Part shown: piece by piece, positions 35,940-43,982 of the stretch
Position numbering within the stretch: position 1 is the stretch's first letter
How the letters are laid out: every line of letters starts with the position of its first letter
Source: Streptomyces sp. WAC05374
GTDB lineage: Bacteria > Actinomycetota > Actinomycetes > Streptomycetales > Streptomycetaceae
Assembly (NCBI RefSeq): GCF_004353505.1
Contig: NZ_SMNQ01000015.1
Span: 104,061-168,060 of the forward strand
DNA: 64,000 bases
Reading direction: 5' to 3'
Translations under genes and position numbers: made by a program
The notes under the pieces: model-generated
The model's database searches: none
Told to the model about the DNA's origin: nothing
The model's input: only the letters and a program-made list of their open reading frames with translations

Positions 35940-37154
35940 CTAGCCGCGCCGTACCGCGTACAGCACCGCGCCCGCCGCCAGGACCGCCGTGCCCGCCAGG
36001 ACCGACGACAGGGGCAGGGCGAAGGCGAGCGCCAGGCAGCCTGCCAGCCCGCCCACCGCGAGGACGCGCCCCGAACCGAGCGTCCACGCCGAGGCGTTGG
36101 CGACCGCGTAGTACACCAGCACCCCGAACGACGAGAAGCCGATCGCCCCGCGCACGTCCGCCGTCGCCGCCACCACCGCCACGACCAGCCCCACCGCCAG
36201 CTCCGCGTGGTGCGGCACCTGGAAGCGCGGGTGCACGGCGGCGAGGGTGCGCGGCAGGTGACCGTCGCGCGCCATCGCCAGCGTCGTACGGGACACCCCG
36301 AGGATCAGCGCCAGCAGCGAACCGAGCGCGGCCACCGCCGCGCCCACGCGCACGACCGGCACCAGCCAGTCCGCACCCCCCGCCCGCGCCGCGTCGGCGA
36401 GCGGAGCGGCCGAGCCGGCCAACTCCCGCGCGCCCAGCACCGACAGGACGGAGACCGCCACCGCCGCGTACACGACCAGCACGATCCCCAGCGCCAGCGG
36501 CACCGCCCGCGGAATGGTCCGTGCCGGGTCCCGCACCTCCTCGCCCAGCGTGGCGATCCGGGCGTACCCGGCGAACGCGAAGAACAGCAGGCCCGCCGCC
36601 TGGAGCACCCCGCCCGCCGACACGTCCGCACCCGGCTCCAGCCGTCCGGCGTCCGCCGCGCCCGACCCGAGACAGGAGACGACCACCGCCGCCAGGACCG
36701 CCAGCACCACCGCCACGATGACGCGTGTGACCAGCGCCGACTTCTGAACGCCCCGGTAGTTCACGGCAGTCAGCATCACGACCGCCGCGACCGCCACCGC
36801 GTGCGCCTGCTCCGGCCACGCGTACGTGCCGACGGCCAGCGCCATCGCCGCGCACGAGGCGGTCTTGCCGACCACGAACGCCCAGCCCGCCAGGTAACCC
36901 CAGAAAGGACCGAGCCGTTCACGCCCGTACACATACGTTCCGCCGGACGCCGGATAGCGGGCGGCCAGCCGCGCCGACGCCATCGCGTTGCAGTACGCCA
37001 CGGCCCCGGCCAGTGCCAGCCCCAGCAGCAGCCCGCTGCCGGCCGCGCCGGCCGCCGGGCCGAGCGCCACGAAGATGCCGGCGCCGATCATTGATCCGAG
37101 TCCGATGACGACCGCGTCGAAGACGCCCAGTGACCGCCGCAGTTCCTGTGTCAT
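35940..37154 (-). CDS. APC-family amino acid permease
   Basis: 404-residue transporter with about eleven to twelve helices. The family signature is LGVFDAVVIGLGSMIGAGIF at residues 10-29, followed by ASGGTYVYGRERLGPFWGY and a Glu in ATLGEEVRDPARTIPRA, typical of APC superfamily amino acid/polyamine permeases. The substrate is unassigned. ATG 37154 is preceded by AGGGTG six bases upstream. It is transcribed alone, divergent from glsB and convergent with yccF; the 168-base gap to yccF has no supported gene. Confidence 0.88.
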   Translation of the reverse strand: MTQELRRSLGVFDAVVIGLGSMIGAGIFVALGPAAGAAGSGLLLGLALAGAVAYCNAMASARLAARYPASGGTYVYGRERLGPFWGYLAGWAFVVGKTASCAAMALAVGTYAWPEQAHAVAVAAVVMLTAVNYRGVQKSALVTRVIVAVVLAVLAAVVVSCLGSGAADAGRLEPGADVSAGGVLQAAGLLFFAFAGYARIATLGEEVRDPARTIPRAVPLALGIVLVVYAAVAVSVLSVLGARELAGSAAPLADAARAGGADWLVPVVRVGAAVAALGSLLALILGVSRTTLAMARDGHLPRTLAAVHPRFQVPHHAELAVGLVVAVVAATADVRGAIGFSSFGVLVYYAVANASAWTLGSGRVLAVGGLAGCLALAFALPLSSVLAGTAVLAAGAVLYAVRRG

Positions 37155-37240
37155 GCGCCGCACCCTACTGATCCGCGCAACCACCCTCCGGACCCCGGGC
37201 GTCCTCCCGGGCAACACCGCACGAAAGGCAGGTTCACGGC

Positions 37241-37510
37241 ATGGACGTCCTGAGCTGGATCATCCTGGGACTGCTGGCCGGCGTCATAGCCAAGGTCCTC
37301 CTCCCGGGCCGGGACCCCGGTGGGCTGGTCGGCACGACGCTCATCGGCATCGCGGGCGCCTTCGTCGGTGGCTGGATCTCGGCACGCTTCCTGGACCGGC
37401 CGATCAGCAACCAGTTCTACGACGGGCCGACGTGGCTCGCCGCCATCGGCGGTTCGCTGGTGCTGCTGATCGCCTACCGCATTCTGTTCGGCCACTCGCG
37501 TTCGCGCTGA
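37241..37510 (+). CDS. GlsB/YeaQ/YmgE family membrane protein
   Basis: 89-residue protein with three hydrophobic segments: SWIILGLLAGVIAKVLLPGRDPGG, LIGIAGAFVGGWIS and LAAIGGSLVLLIAYRILF. The GR(D)PGG turn after the first helix is the family signature. It was called transglycosylase-associated in older annotation; the real function is unknown and often linked to envelope stress. ATG 37241 is preceded by AAAGG. It converges on the alkB-like gene. Confidence 0.88.
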   Translation: MDVLSWIILGLLAGVIAKVLLPGRDPGGLVGTTLIGIAGAFVGGWISARFLDRPISNQFYDGPTWLAAIGGSLVLLIAYRILFGHSRSR

Positions 37511-37519
37511 ACGCCTGCG

Positions 37520-38185
37520 CTAGCCGGTCAGGCCCGTCTCCCGCAGCGTGATGTTCAGCCGGCCCGAGCCCAGCCCCACCGCCGCGTCGGCCGTGCCCGC
37601 CCGGACCTTCGGCACCCCGTGGTACGCGAAGCGTGACGCGCCGCCGAAGACGAACAGGTCGCCGGACTCCAGCTCCACGTCCGTGTACGGGCGGCCCCGC
37701 GTCTCGGTGTTCCCGAACCGGAAGACGCAGGTGTCCCCGATGCTCAGGGACACCACCGGGGCGGAGGACCGCTCCTCCCTGTCCTGGTGCATGCCCATAC
37801 GGGCCGCCCCGTCATAGAAGTTGATCAGCGCGGTGTCCGGAGCGTACGCCGTCCCGTACGCGTCCCCGTACGCCGCCGTCAGCGCCTCACGCCCCAAGTC
37901 CGCCAGCCAGTCTGGGAAAGGAGCCACCCGGGCGCCGTTCACGTCGCCGGCCGTCCGCGTGTACCGGTACGGCTGCCAGTGCCATCCGAGGCACACCGTC
38001 CGCACCGACATCACCCCACCGCCCGGCAGCACCGTGTGCCGCATCGGCACCGGACCACGCGCCCACTCCCGGCACGCCCCGACCAGTTCCCGCTGCCGCT
38101 CCACCGGCAGCCACCCCGGCACGTGCACCGCGCCGGGGGCGACCTCCGCCCGCTCCCGGCGCACCGGGAACAGCCCCTCGCTCAC
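37520..38185 (-). CDS. alkB: AlkB-like Fe(II)/2-oxoglutarate dioxygenase
   Basis: 221-residue DNA-repair dioxygenase that removes methyl groups from 1-methyladenine and 3-methylcytosine by oxidation. The iron ligands are seen in GMHQDREE (HxD) and FAYHGVPKV (His), and the 2-oxoglutarate-binding arginines in GRLNITLRETG (R-x-N-x-T-x-R). SIGDTCVFRFG and ESGDLFVFGG are also typical. GTG 38185 overlaps the ogt stop in a GTGA, so the two repair genes form an operon. Length is normal for actinomycete AlkB. Confidence 0.92.
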   Translation of the reverse strand: MSEGLFPVRRERAEVAPGAVHVPGWLPVERQRELVGACREWARGPVPMRHTVLPGGGVMSVRTVCLGWHWQPYRYTRTAGDVNGARVAPFPDWLADLGREALTAAYGDAYGTAYAPDTALINFYDGAARMGMHQDREERSSAPVVSLSIGDTCVFRFGNTETRGRPYTDVELESGDLFVFGGASRFAYHGVPKVRAGTADAAVGLGSGRLNITLRETGLTG

Positions 38186-38679
38186 CGTACGAGCGCGCCT
38201 TCCAGCCCCAGCAGCCGCTCCTTGCGCTCCAGCCCGCCCGCGTACCCCCGCAGCGCCCCGTCGGCACCGATCACCCGGTGACACGGCCGCACCACCAGCA
38301 GCGGGTTGCGGCCGATCGCGGTCCCCACCGCCCGTACCCCGGCACCCGGCGAACCGACCCGTGCCGCGATCTCCCCGTACGACACGGTGGTGCCGTACGG
38401 GATGTCCTCCAGGGCCCGCCACACCCGGCGCTGGAAGTCGGTGCCGGCGTCGGTGTACGCGATCTCGAAGCGCGTGAGCCCGCCCGCGAAGTACTCCCGG
38501 AGCTGCTCCGCGACGTCCTCGAACGCCTCCGGCGCGTGCCGCCACCCGTCCCGGACGGTCACGCCGCCCTTCTGCCCCGGCAGGGAGAGCGAGGCGAGAG
38601 CGGTCCGGCCGTCCGCGGCCGCCTCACCGACCAGCAGCATCTCGCCCAGCGGGCCGTCGACGTGCGCGTACACCGTCAT
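38182..38679 (-). CDS. ogt: Methylated-DNA-[protein]-cysteine S-methyltransferase
   Basis: 165-residue suicide alkyltransferase repairing O6-methylguanine. The active-site motif is RPCHRVIGADGALRGYAGG with the acceptor cysteine; FQRRVWRALEDIPYGTTVSYGEIA is the helix-turn-helix and arginine-finger region. ATG 38679 is chosen over an in-frame start 36 codons earlier because AGGAAGGGAAC lies just upstream. It is followed by alkB, a direct-reversal repair operon for alkylation damage. Confidence 0.95.
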   Translation of the reverse strand: MTVYAHVDGPLGEMLLVGEAAADGRTALASLSLPGQKGGVTVRDGWRHAPEAFEDVAEQLREYFAGGLTRFEIAYTDAGTDFQRRVWRALEDIPYGTTVSYGEIAARVGSPGAGVRAVGTAIGRNPLLVVRPCHRVIGADGALRGYAGGLERKERLLGLEGALVR

Positions 38680-38860
38680 GATCCGTTCCCTTCCTCGGTC
38701 CCCACCCAGTCTGCGTCCGTGCCGCCAGGGAGGCTGGCGGTTTTCGGACACGACGATCCCGGGGCCCCGAGGCCCGGCCGCGCACACAGGGCGGGGGCGG
38801 ACCGGTCATGCCGTGTCCGCCCCCGAACCGCCCGGTCCACCGGCACAGCCGGTGCGCGGT

Positions 38861-39349
38861 CTACCGGTAGTTCACGAACTGGAGGGCGAAGTCGAAGTCC
38901 TGCCCCTTCAGCAGCGCGATTACGGCCTGGAGGTCGTCCCGGCTCTTGGAGCTGACCCGCAGCTCGTCGCCCTGCACCTGCGCCTTGACACCCTTGGGGC
39001 CCTGGTCGCGGATGATCTTCGCCACCTTCTTGGCGTTGTCCTGGGAGATGCCCTCCTCGATGGAGGCGAAGATCTTGTACTCCTTGCCGGAGAGCTGCGG
39101 CTCACCGGCGTCCAGCGCCTTCAGCGAGATGCCGCGCTTGATCAGCTTGGACTGGAACACGTCGAGGATGGCGTTGACCCGCTCCTCGGAGTTCGCCTGC
39201 ATCAGGATCTTCTCGCCGGACCAGGTGATGGAGGCCCCGACGTTCTTGAAGTCGTAGCGCTGCGAGATCTCCTTCGCCGCCTGGTTGAGGGCGTTGTCGA
39301 CCTCCTGCCGCTCGACCTTCGAGACGATGTCGAAACTGGAGTCGGCCAT
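38861..39349 (-). CDS. yajQ: YajQ family nucleotide-binding protein
   Basis: 162-residue protein of the YajQ/UPF0234 family with two ferredoxin-like folds; homologues bind cyclic di-GMP or tRNA/nucleotides. Signatures are SFDIVSKVERQEVDNALNQA, RYDFKNVGASITWSG and the C-terminus LLKGQDFDFALQFVNYR. ATG 39349 has AAGGAG nine bases upstream. It stands alone on the minus strand just before the tRNA-Tyr gene. Confidence 0.94.
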   Translation of the reverse strand: MADSSFDIVSKVERQEVDNALNQAAKEISQRYDFKNVGASITWSGEKILMQANSEERVNAILDVFQSKLIKRGISLKALDAGEPQLSGKEYKIFASIEEGISQDNAKKVAKIIRDQGPKGVKAQVQGDELRVSSKSRDDLQAVIALLKGQDFDFALQFVNYR

Positions 39350-39554
39350 GTCCTGTGGCTCCTTGGGTCGCGTGCGTAGAGGTTGCCTAGAGGCACGGCC
39401 GGGGTCCCCCGGCCGCCACGGCAAAGCCTAGCCATCCCACTCGCCACGGGCGCTGATCAATCCGGTGGCGAAGCACCCCCGGACATCAGGTATCGTTTAC
39501 GTCGTTGCCGGGGAGCACCGCCGAAAAGCGGTCACCCTCGCGGCGACATCCCAT

Positions 39555-39636
39555 GGCGGTGTGCCCGAGTGGCCAATGGGAGCGGACTGTAAATCCGTCG
39601 GCTTAGCCTACCCAGGTTCGAATCCTGGCGCCGCCA
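39555..39636 (+). tRNA. tRNA-Tyr (anticodon GTA)
   Basis: 82-base class II tRNA. The acceptor stem GGCGGTG pairs with CGCCGCC (39629-39635), discriminator A. The anticodon loop CTGTAAA between GGA and TCC gives GTA. A long variable arm (GTCGGCTTAGCCTAC) and T-arm CCAGG-TTCGAAT-CCTGG are present. In Streptomyces coelicolor a tRNA-Tyr gene next to yajQ is the attB of the integrative element SLP1; here the site is empty. Confidence 0.97.
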
Positions 39637-39643
39637 CGCGATG

Positions 39644-39682
39644 AACGGCCCCTGATCTGCGGAAACGCGATCAGGGGCCGTT
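39644..39682 (+). terminator. tRNA-Tyr terminator
   Basis: Perfect 14-bp stem AACGGCCCCTGATC (39644-39657) with its complement at 39669-39682, followed by a short TTTG. Confidence 0.8.
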
Positions 39683-39787
39683 TGCGTACGGCGGTGCGCA
39701 CGCGCGCGTGAGGCGGTGCGCGGGTTCCGCGTAACGGCTGCGCGCCTGTGCGCGTACGGCCCCGTGCGGGCGTCCGGAAAAGGCCGC

Positions 39788-40288
39788 TCAGCCGGCGAGG
39801 CGGAAGGCCAGTTCCGTCTCCCACCGGGACGGGTCCGGCTCCACGCGCGGGTCCGTGCGGTAGGACTCGATGCGGCAGCCCCACCGCTCGACGCCGTCCA
39901 CCTCCCGCATGTCCCACTCCAGGCCCCGTCCGTCCGCCCACTCCCGCAGCGTCGCGGCGGCCTCGAGCAGTCGGTCGGGGTGGCCGACATGGGTGAGCGT
40001 CGCGTACCGGCCGGCCGGCAGCATCGCCACGCCGATGTCGCCCTCCGGCTCCGGCAGCGAGCCGTGAGGGACCGGAATGCCCGCCTCCACCTCCGACTCG
40101 CCTTCCATGTCCACGGTGTTGAACCGGAAGAACGGCGCGTCCGCCATCTCGATGCCCCGCGCCATCACCCACCCCACGAGCTCGGGCAACCGGTCGGCGA
40201 CCTCCGCGAAACCCCGCATCGTCACGGAGCGCCGCATGAAGACGTACGGCTGCTCCGCGCGTTCCACCACGACCGGTTCGGGGAACAT
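39788..40288 (-). CDS. GyrI-like/AraC effector-binding domain protein
   Basis: 166-residue stand-alone effector-binding domain. Features are PEPVVVERAEQPYVFMRRSVTM, a central VEAGIPVPHGS and PAGRYATLTHVGHPDRLLEA, typical of GyrI-like/SOUL-fold small-molecule-binding proteins. No DNA-binding domain. The ATG at 40288 overlaps the upstream SDR stop (TGATG); a GTG one codon earlier (40291) is equally possible. Likely the same operon as the SDR gene. Ligand unknown. Confidence 0.85.
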   Translation of the reverse strand: MFPEPVVVERAEQPYVFMRRSVTMRGFAEVADRLPELVGWVMARGIEMADAPFFRFNTVDMEGESEVEAGIPVPHGSLPEPEGDIGVAMLPAGRYATLTHVGHPDRLLEAAATLREWADGRGLEWDMREVDGVERWGCRIESYRTDPRVEPDPSRWETELAFRLAG

Positions 40289-40944
40289 CACTCGCCCGCG
40301 ACGGCCTTCACCGCCACCGCCACCGGCACCGAACCGCCGACCAGCTCCAGCGTCAGCCCGGCCGTCGCCGGCGTCTCCACCAGTTCGGCCAGCACCGCCG
40401 CCACGTCGTCACGCGCCACCGGTCCCCGCCCGGTGGACGCCTCCAGCCGCACCAGCCCGGTGCCGGCGTCGTTCGTCAGCATGCCGGGCTTCAGGATCGT
40501 CCAGTCCAGGCCCCGCTTGGCCCGTACGTAGTCGTCCGCCGCGCCCTTGGCCCGCAGGTACGCGTCGAAGACCTCGTCGCCCGGCCGGTCCGGATCGGCG
40601 CCCATCGACGACACCACCACGTAACGCCGTACGCCCGCCCGCTCCGCCGCGTCCGCGCAGAGCACCGCCGCGCCCCGGTCCACGGTGGCCTTGCGCTCCG
40701 CACCGCTGCCCGGCCCGGCCCCCGCCGCGAAGACGACCGCGTCCGCCCCCGCCAGTACGGCCGCGACCATCTCCACGGTCGCCGACTCCAGGTCCATCAC
40801 GACCGGTTCGGCACCCGCCTCGCGCAGCGCGTCCGCCTGTTCCGGATTGCGGATGATGCCCGCGACCTCGTGCCCGCCCGCCGAGAGCAGCCGCTCCAGC
40901 CGCAGGGCGATCTGACCGTGTCCTCCAGCGATGACAATGCGCAT
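40288..40944 (-). CDS. NAD(P)-binding SDR/NmrA-like epimerase family protein
   Basis: 218-residue atypical SDR of the SDR_a5 type. The Rossmann motif is IVIAGGHGQIALRLERLL at the N-terminus, with ADAVVFAAGAGPGSG, RYVVVSSMGAD and LDWTILKPGMLTND. Such proteins bind NADP and some act as redox sensors. ATG 40944 is chosen because the glycine motif starts just after it. It is translationally coupled to the GyrI-like gene. Function unassigned. Confidence 0.85.
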   Translation of the reverse strand: MRIVIAGGHGQIALRLERLLSAGGHEVAGIIRNPEQADALREAGAEPVVMDLESATVEMVAAVLAGADAVVFAAGAGPGSGAERKATVDRGAAVLCADAAERAGVRRYVVVSSMGADPDRPGDEVFDAYLRAKGAADDYVRAKRGLDWTILKPGMLTNDAGTGLVRLEASTGRGPVARDDVAAVLAELVETPATAGLTLELVGGSVPVAVAVKAVAGE

Positions 40945-40978
40945 GCTCTCGACCGTACGACCCAATCGGCGAAAACGC

Positions 40979-42211
40979 TCACGGACGGGCGTCCGGCCGC
41001 CCCTGGCGCGGCAGTTCGAGCGCCGCCGCCGAGTCGCAGTACTCCCGCACCGCGCTCGTCCGCGCCACCACCCGGCCGCGGTGCACCACGATCCTGCTGT
41101 ACGCCAGCGACAGCACGCCCGACAGCCGTTCCCCGCGCACCGCCAGCAGTTCCGCCGGAAACCCCGCCTCCACCCGCACGGCGGGCAGGCCCATCGCCTC
41201 CCGAGCGGCCCCGCTCACCGCGCCGTACGCCTCCACCGGCCGCAGCCCGCCCCGGGAGGCCAGCAGGTACGCCGCCTCCAGGGGGTCGCCCCGGCCCACC
41301 GGGTTGGCCACGTCCCGCAGCGCCCCGCTCCCGGCCGCGACCCGCACCCCCGCCGCCCGCAGCAGCCGTACGGGTGCCACCTCCCGAACCGCCGAGCCGC
41401 CGCAGCCGCCCTGCGGCAGGCACACGACCGTCACCCCGGCCGCCGCGAGCTGGTCGGCCGCGCGGCCCGCCACGTCCTCCGGAAGCCGCCCCAGCGCGCC
41501 ACAGGGCCCGATGGTGACCCCCGGCCGCAGCCCGCCCACCATGGCCGCCAACCGGGCGAGGCGCGCCGGATCGTCACCGTCCGTGTGCAGGTCCACCGGG
41601 CAGCCGTGCTCGGCCGCCACCTCCAGCACGGCCTCCGCGTACCCGGCCGGGTCGGGGTCCAGGTCGGGGCACCCGCCCACGACACCGGCGCCCATCTTCA
41701 GCGCGTCGCGCAGCATGGCGAGCCCGTCCGCTCCGGCCACGCCGGTCAGCAGCCGGGGCACGGCGACCGTCGTCAGGTCGGCCAGCCCCCGCAGGGAGCG
41801 CCGGGCCTGGAGGACCGCCTCCAGGGGGCCCAGACCCTGGACGTCGCCGATGCGCACATGGGCCCGCAGTGCGGTGGAGCCGTGCCCGAGCTGGAGCAGC
41901 GCGGCCTCGGTGGCGCGGCGCTGGACCTCCTCGGTGGCGTACGACACGGGGCCGGGGCAGTCGGCGCTGAGGGCGGTGTCGGCGTGGCCGTGCGGTTCGG
42001 CGGGGGCGGGCAGCAGCAGGTAGCCGGCCAGGTCGACGCGGGCGCCGTGGGTGGGCAGGCTGCCCGCGGTGCCGACGGCTTCGATGCGCCCGCCGCTGAG
42101 CCGTACGTCGACGGTCCGGCCGTCGGTGAGGCGGGCGCCGCACAGCAGCAGCGTGGTGGTGTCGGCGGTGGCGCCCTCGGGTGGCTGCGGCTGCTGGCTG
42201 TCGGAGGACAT
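40979..42211 (-). CDS. Amidohydrolase-family protein with degenerate metal site
   Basis: 410-residue protein with the cytosine-deaminase-like amidohydrolase layout: a beta-sandwich cap (LLLCGARLTDGRTVDVRLSG), then the barrel starting AEPHGHADTAL, which keeps the HxH pair, and VDLHTDGDD, which keeps another His. Family members usually have E after HTD, a His in the next strand and an Asp in GADN before LRD. Here these read G (HTDG), P/C (TIGPCGALG) and GSGA (AAGSGALRDVANPVGRGDP). The enzyme may be inactive or changed in function. ATG 42211 has AGGAG five bases upstream. Confidence 0.75.
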   Translation of the reverse strand: MSSDSQQPQPPEGATADTTTLLLCGARLTDGRTVDVRLSGGRIEAVGTAGSLPTHGARVDLAGYLLLPAPAEPHGHADTALSADCPGPVSYATEEVQRRATEAALLQLGHGSTALRAHVRIGDVQGLGPLEAVLQARRSLRGLADLTTVAVPRLLTGVAGADGLAMLRDALKMGAGVVGGCPDLDPDPAGYAEAVLEVAAEHGCPVDLHTDGDDPARLARLAAMVGGLRPGVTIGPCGALGRLPEDVAGRAADQLAAAGVTVVCLPQGGCGGSAVREVAPVRLLRAAGVRVAAGSGALRDVANPVGRGDPLEAAYLLASRGGLRPVEAYGAVSGAAREAMGLPAVRVEAGFPAELLAVRGERLSGVLSLAYSRIVVHRGRVVARTSAVREYCDSAAALELPRQGRPDARP

Positions 42212-42541
42212 CGGGCTCCTGGCGGGCTCGGTGGCTCGGTGGTTCGGAGGGGTACGTACGTCGGCGGTCGGTTGCGGCGGCCGGCTGGGGGGACCGGCTC
42301 GGTGGATCGGGCGTGACCCGTGGCGGGGAGCCGTACGCACGGGCGTACGGAAGATCACGCAGCGTGAACCGAGCCTAGGGGCCGTACGACGGGGCTTCGA
42401 GGAGGAGCGCAATAGTCGTACCGGCGTGGGTCACGAGTGGCCCACGAGACGGGGGAGCCGGGGCCGGTACGCGGGCGGGGGCAGGGGCCGCGAATCGGAT
42501 TTGGGCGAACGGCGGCCGACCGTGTAATGTCTTCATCGCTC
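42212..42541. other. Non-coding gap before the tRNA-Thr/tRNA-Met pair
   Basis: 330 bases without a supported gene. The left part is G-rich with short CGGTGG-type iterations around 42225-42300. The right end holds the tRNA promoter. Nothing else is recognised. Confidence 0.6.
42501..42530 (+). promoter_or_regulatory. Candidate promoter for tRNA-Thr/tRNA-Met
   Basis: TTGGGC (42501-42506), an 18-base spacer and TAATGT (42525-42530); the predicted start is about five bases before the mature tRNA-Thr. Confidence 0.5.
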
Positions 42542-42614
42542 GCCCCAATAGCTCAGTCGGCAGAGCGTCTCCATGGTAAGGAGAAGGTCTACGGTTCGAT
42601 TCCGTATTGGGGCT
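42542..42614 (+). tRNA. tRNA-Thr (anticodon GGT)
   Basis: 73 bases. Acceptor GCCCCAA pairs with TTGGGGC (42607-42613), discriminator T. The anticodon arm TCTCC-ATGGTAA-GGAGA gives GGT. A small CCTCGCC-TTCG-GGCGAGG hairpin (42630-42647) separates it from tRNA-Met and may be a processing signal. Confidence 0.96.
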
Positions 42615-42661
42615 CTGGTGTTCGGTGATCCTCGCCTTCGGGCGAGGGGATCCAGCATCAC

Positions 42662-42734
42662 AGCGGTGTAGCTCAGTCGGTAGAGCAAGCGGCTCATAAT
42701 CGCTGTGTCACCGGTTCAAGTCCGGTCACCGCTA
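42662..42734 (+). tRNA. tRNA-Met (anticodon CAT, elongator type)
   Basis: 73 bases. Acceptor AGCGGTG pairs with CACCGCT (42727-42733). The anticodon loop CTCATAA gives CAT. The first pair A-T and an ordinary TAGCTCAG D-arm indicate the elongator, not the initiator. Confidence 0.94.
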
Positions 42735-42744
42735 CTTACTTAGT

Positions 42745-42787
42745 GTAGCCGATTGTAGGGTCGGTCCTTCGATCGGCTACTCTTTCT
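42745..42787 (+). terminator. Terminator between tRNA-Met and rpmG
   Basis: GTAGCCGAT (42745-42753) pairs with ATCGGCTAC (42772-42780), with further pairing in the loop, and is followed by TCTTTCTT. Confidence 0.65.
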
Positions 42788-42827
42788 TGCGTTCATCCGT
42801 CCATCCGTCCGTCATAGGAGCACTCAC

Positions 42828-42992
42828 GTGGCTGCCACCGACGTCCGCCCGAAGATCACGCTGGCCTGCGTGGAGTGCAAGGAGCGGAACTACATCACCA
42901 AGAAGAACCGGCGCAACAACCCGGACCGTCTTGAGATGAAGAAGCACTGCCCGCGCTGCAACGCGCACACCGCGCACCGCGAAACGCGCTGA
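42828..42992 (+). CDS. rpmG: 50S ribosomal protein L33, zinc-binding form
   Basis: 54-residue L33 that is easily missed by length filters. It has both Cys pairs of the zinc-binding (C+) form, ACVECKERNYITKKNRRNN and CPRCNAHTAH. GTG 42828 has AGGAG seven bases upstream. Streptomyces carry several L33 paralogues that are exchanged under zinc limitation; this is a zinc-dependent version. It lies between tRNA-Met and the MaoC pair, the same neighbourhood as rpmG2 in mycobacteria. Confidence 0.97.
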   Translation: MAATDVRPKITLACVECKERNYITKKNRRNNPDRLEMKKHCPRCNAHTAHRETR

Positions 42993-43004
42993 AACAGGCT
43001 CGTA

Positions 43005-43038
43005 CACGAGGCCGTCCCCGTCAGGGGACGGCCTCGTG
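43005..43038 (+). terminator. Strong hairpin between rpmG and the MaoC genes
   Basis: 15-bp perfect stem CACGAGGCCGTCCCC (43005-43019), loop GTCA, complement 43024-43038, then TCGTTTGTT. Only 37 bases before the next start codon, so it should end or attenuate rpmG transcription. Confidence 0.75.
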
Positions 43039-43075
43039 TCGTTTGTTGGAAGACTGACCAGGAGGTAGCGAGTCC

Positions 43076-43531
43076 ATGGCGCTCGACCAGTCCTTCGTGG
43101 GGCGGACCTATCCGCCCACCGCGCCGTACGAGGTCGGCCGGGAAAAGATCCGCGAATTCGCCGAGGCGGTCGGGGACGCGAATCCCGTGTACACCGACAC
43201 GGAGGCCGCCAAGGCGCTCGGCCACCCGGACGTGATCGCGCCGCCGACCTTTGTGTTCGCCATCACGTTCAAGGCCGCCGGCGAGGTGATCGCCGACCCG
43301 CAGCTCGGGCTGGACTACAGCCGCGTGGTGCACGGCGACCAGAAGTTCGCGTACACCCGGCCGGTACGGGCGGGGGACCGGCTCACGGTGACCTCGACCA
43401 TCGAGGCGATCAAGTCGATGGCCGGCAATGACATTCTCGACGTCCGCGGCGAGGTCCACGACGAGGCCGGTGAGCACGTGGTGACCGCGTGGACGAAGCT
43501 CGTGGCCCGTGCGGCGGCAGAGGAGGCGTGA
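43076..43531 (+). CDS. MaoC-family dehydratase, N-terminal-type (HadA-like)
   Basis: 151-residue hot-dog-fold protein of the UPF0336/FAS1_DH type (YPPTAPYEVGREKIREFAEA; HPDVIAPPTFVFAITF; YSRVVHGDQKFAYTRPVRAG). It lacks the catalytic D-H pair and in related systems pairs with a catalytic MaoC subunit, as mycobacterial HadA does with HadB. ATG 43076 has GGAGGT about eight bases upstream. It is followed after four bases by the catalytic partner. Probable role: (3R)-hydroxyacyl dehydration in fatty acid or polyketide metabolism. Confidence 0.9.
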   Translation: MALDQSFVGRTYPPTAPYEVGREKIREFAEAVGDANPVYTDTEAAKALGHPDVIAPPTFVFAITFKAAGEVIADPQLGLDYSRVVHGDQKFAYTRPVRAGDRLTVTSTIEAIKSMAGNDILDVRGEVHDEAGEHVVTAWTKLVARAAAEEA

Positions 43532-43535
43532 GGCG

Positions 43536-43964
43536 ATGACCGCGAAGATCGCATTCGACGAGGTCGAGGTCGGCACCGAGCTGCCGGCGCAGAGCTTCCC
43601 CGTGACGCGCGCCACGCTGGTGCGGTACGCGGGTGCCTCGGGCGACTTCAACCCGATCCACTGGAACGAGAAGTTCGCCAAGGAGGTCGGGCTGCCGGAC
43701 GTCATCGCGCACGGCATGTTCACGATGGCCGAGGCGATCCGGGTGGTGACCGACTGGATCGGCGACCCTGGCGCGGTGGAGGAGTACGGGGTGCGCTTCA
43801 CCAAGCCGGTCGTCGTGCCGAACGACGAGACCGGCGCCCTGATCGAGGTCAGCGGCAAGGTCGCCGCCAAGCTGGACGACAACCGCGTGCGCGTGGACCT
43901 GACCGCCATGAGCGCCGGCCAGAAGGTGCTCGGCATGTCCCGGGCCGTGGTGCGGCTCGCGTAA
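43536..43964 (+). CDS. MaoC-family dehydratase, catalytic (HadB-like)
   Basis: 142-residue hot-dog (R)-specific hydratase/dehydratase. The hydratase-2 motif with catalytic Asp and His is GDFNPIHWNEKFAKEVGLPD, followed by IAHGMFTMAEAI. ATG 43536 is chosen over an earlier in-frame start because GGAGG lies upstream and the fold begins here. It is coupled to the preceding HadA-like gene. The order rpmG, hadA-like, hadB-like, tRNA-Trp, secE, nusG matches mycobacteria except for the genes inserted between 44104 and 48877. Confidence 0.92.
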   Translation: MTAKIAFDEVEVGTELPAQSFPVTRATLVRYAGASGDFNPIHWNEKFAKEVGLPDVIAHGMFTMAEAIRVVTDWIGDPGAVEEYGVRFTKPVVVPNDETGALIEVSGKVAAKLDDNRVRVDLTAMSAGQKVLGMSRAVVRLA

Positions 43965-43982
43965 CGCTCCCCCGACGCGCCT

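Noticed and set aside
39637..42541. Integrated genetic island behind tRNA-Tyr.
   Set aside because: No integrase, relaxase or replication gene and no duplicated tRNA end; the genes have normal codon use and direction.
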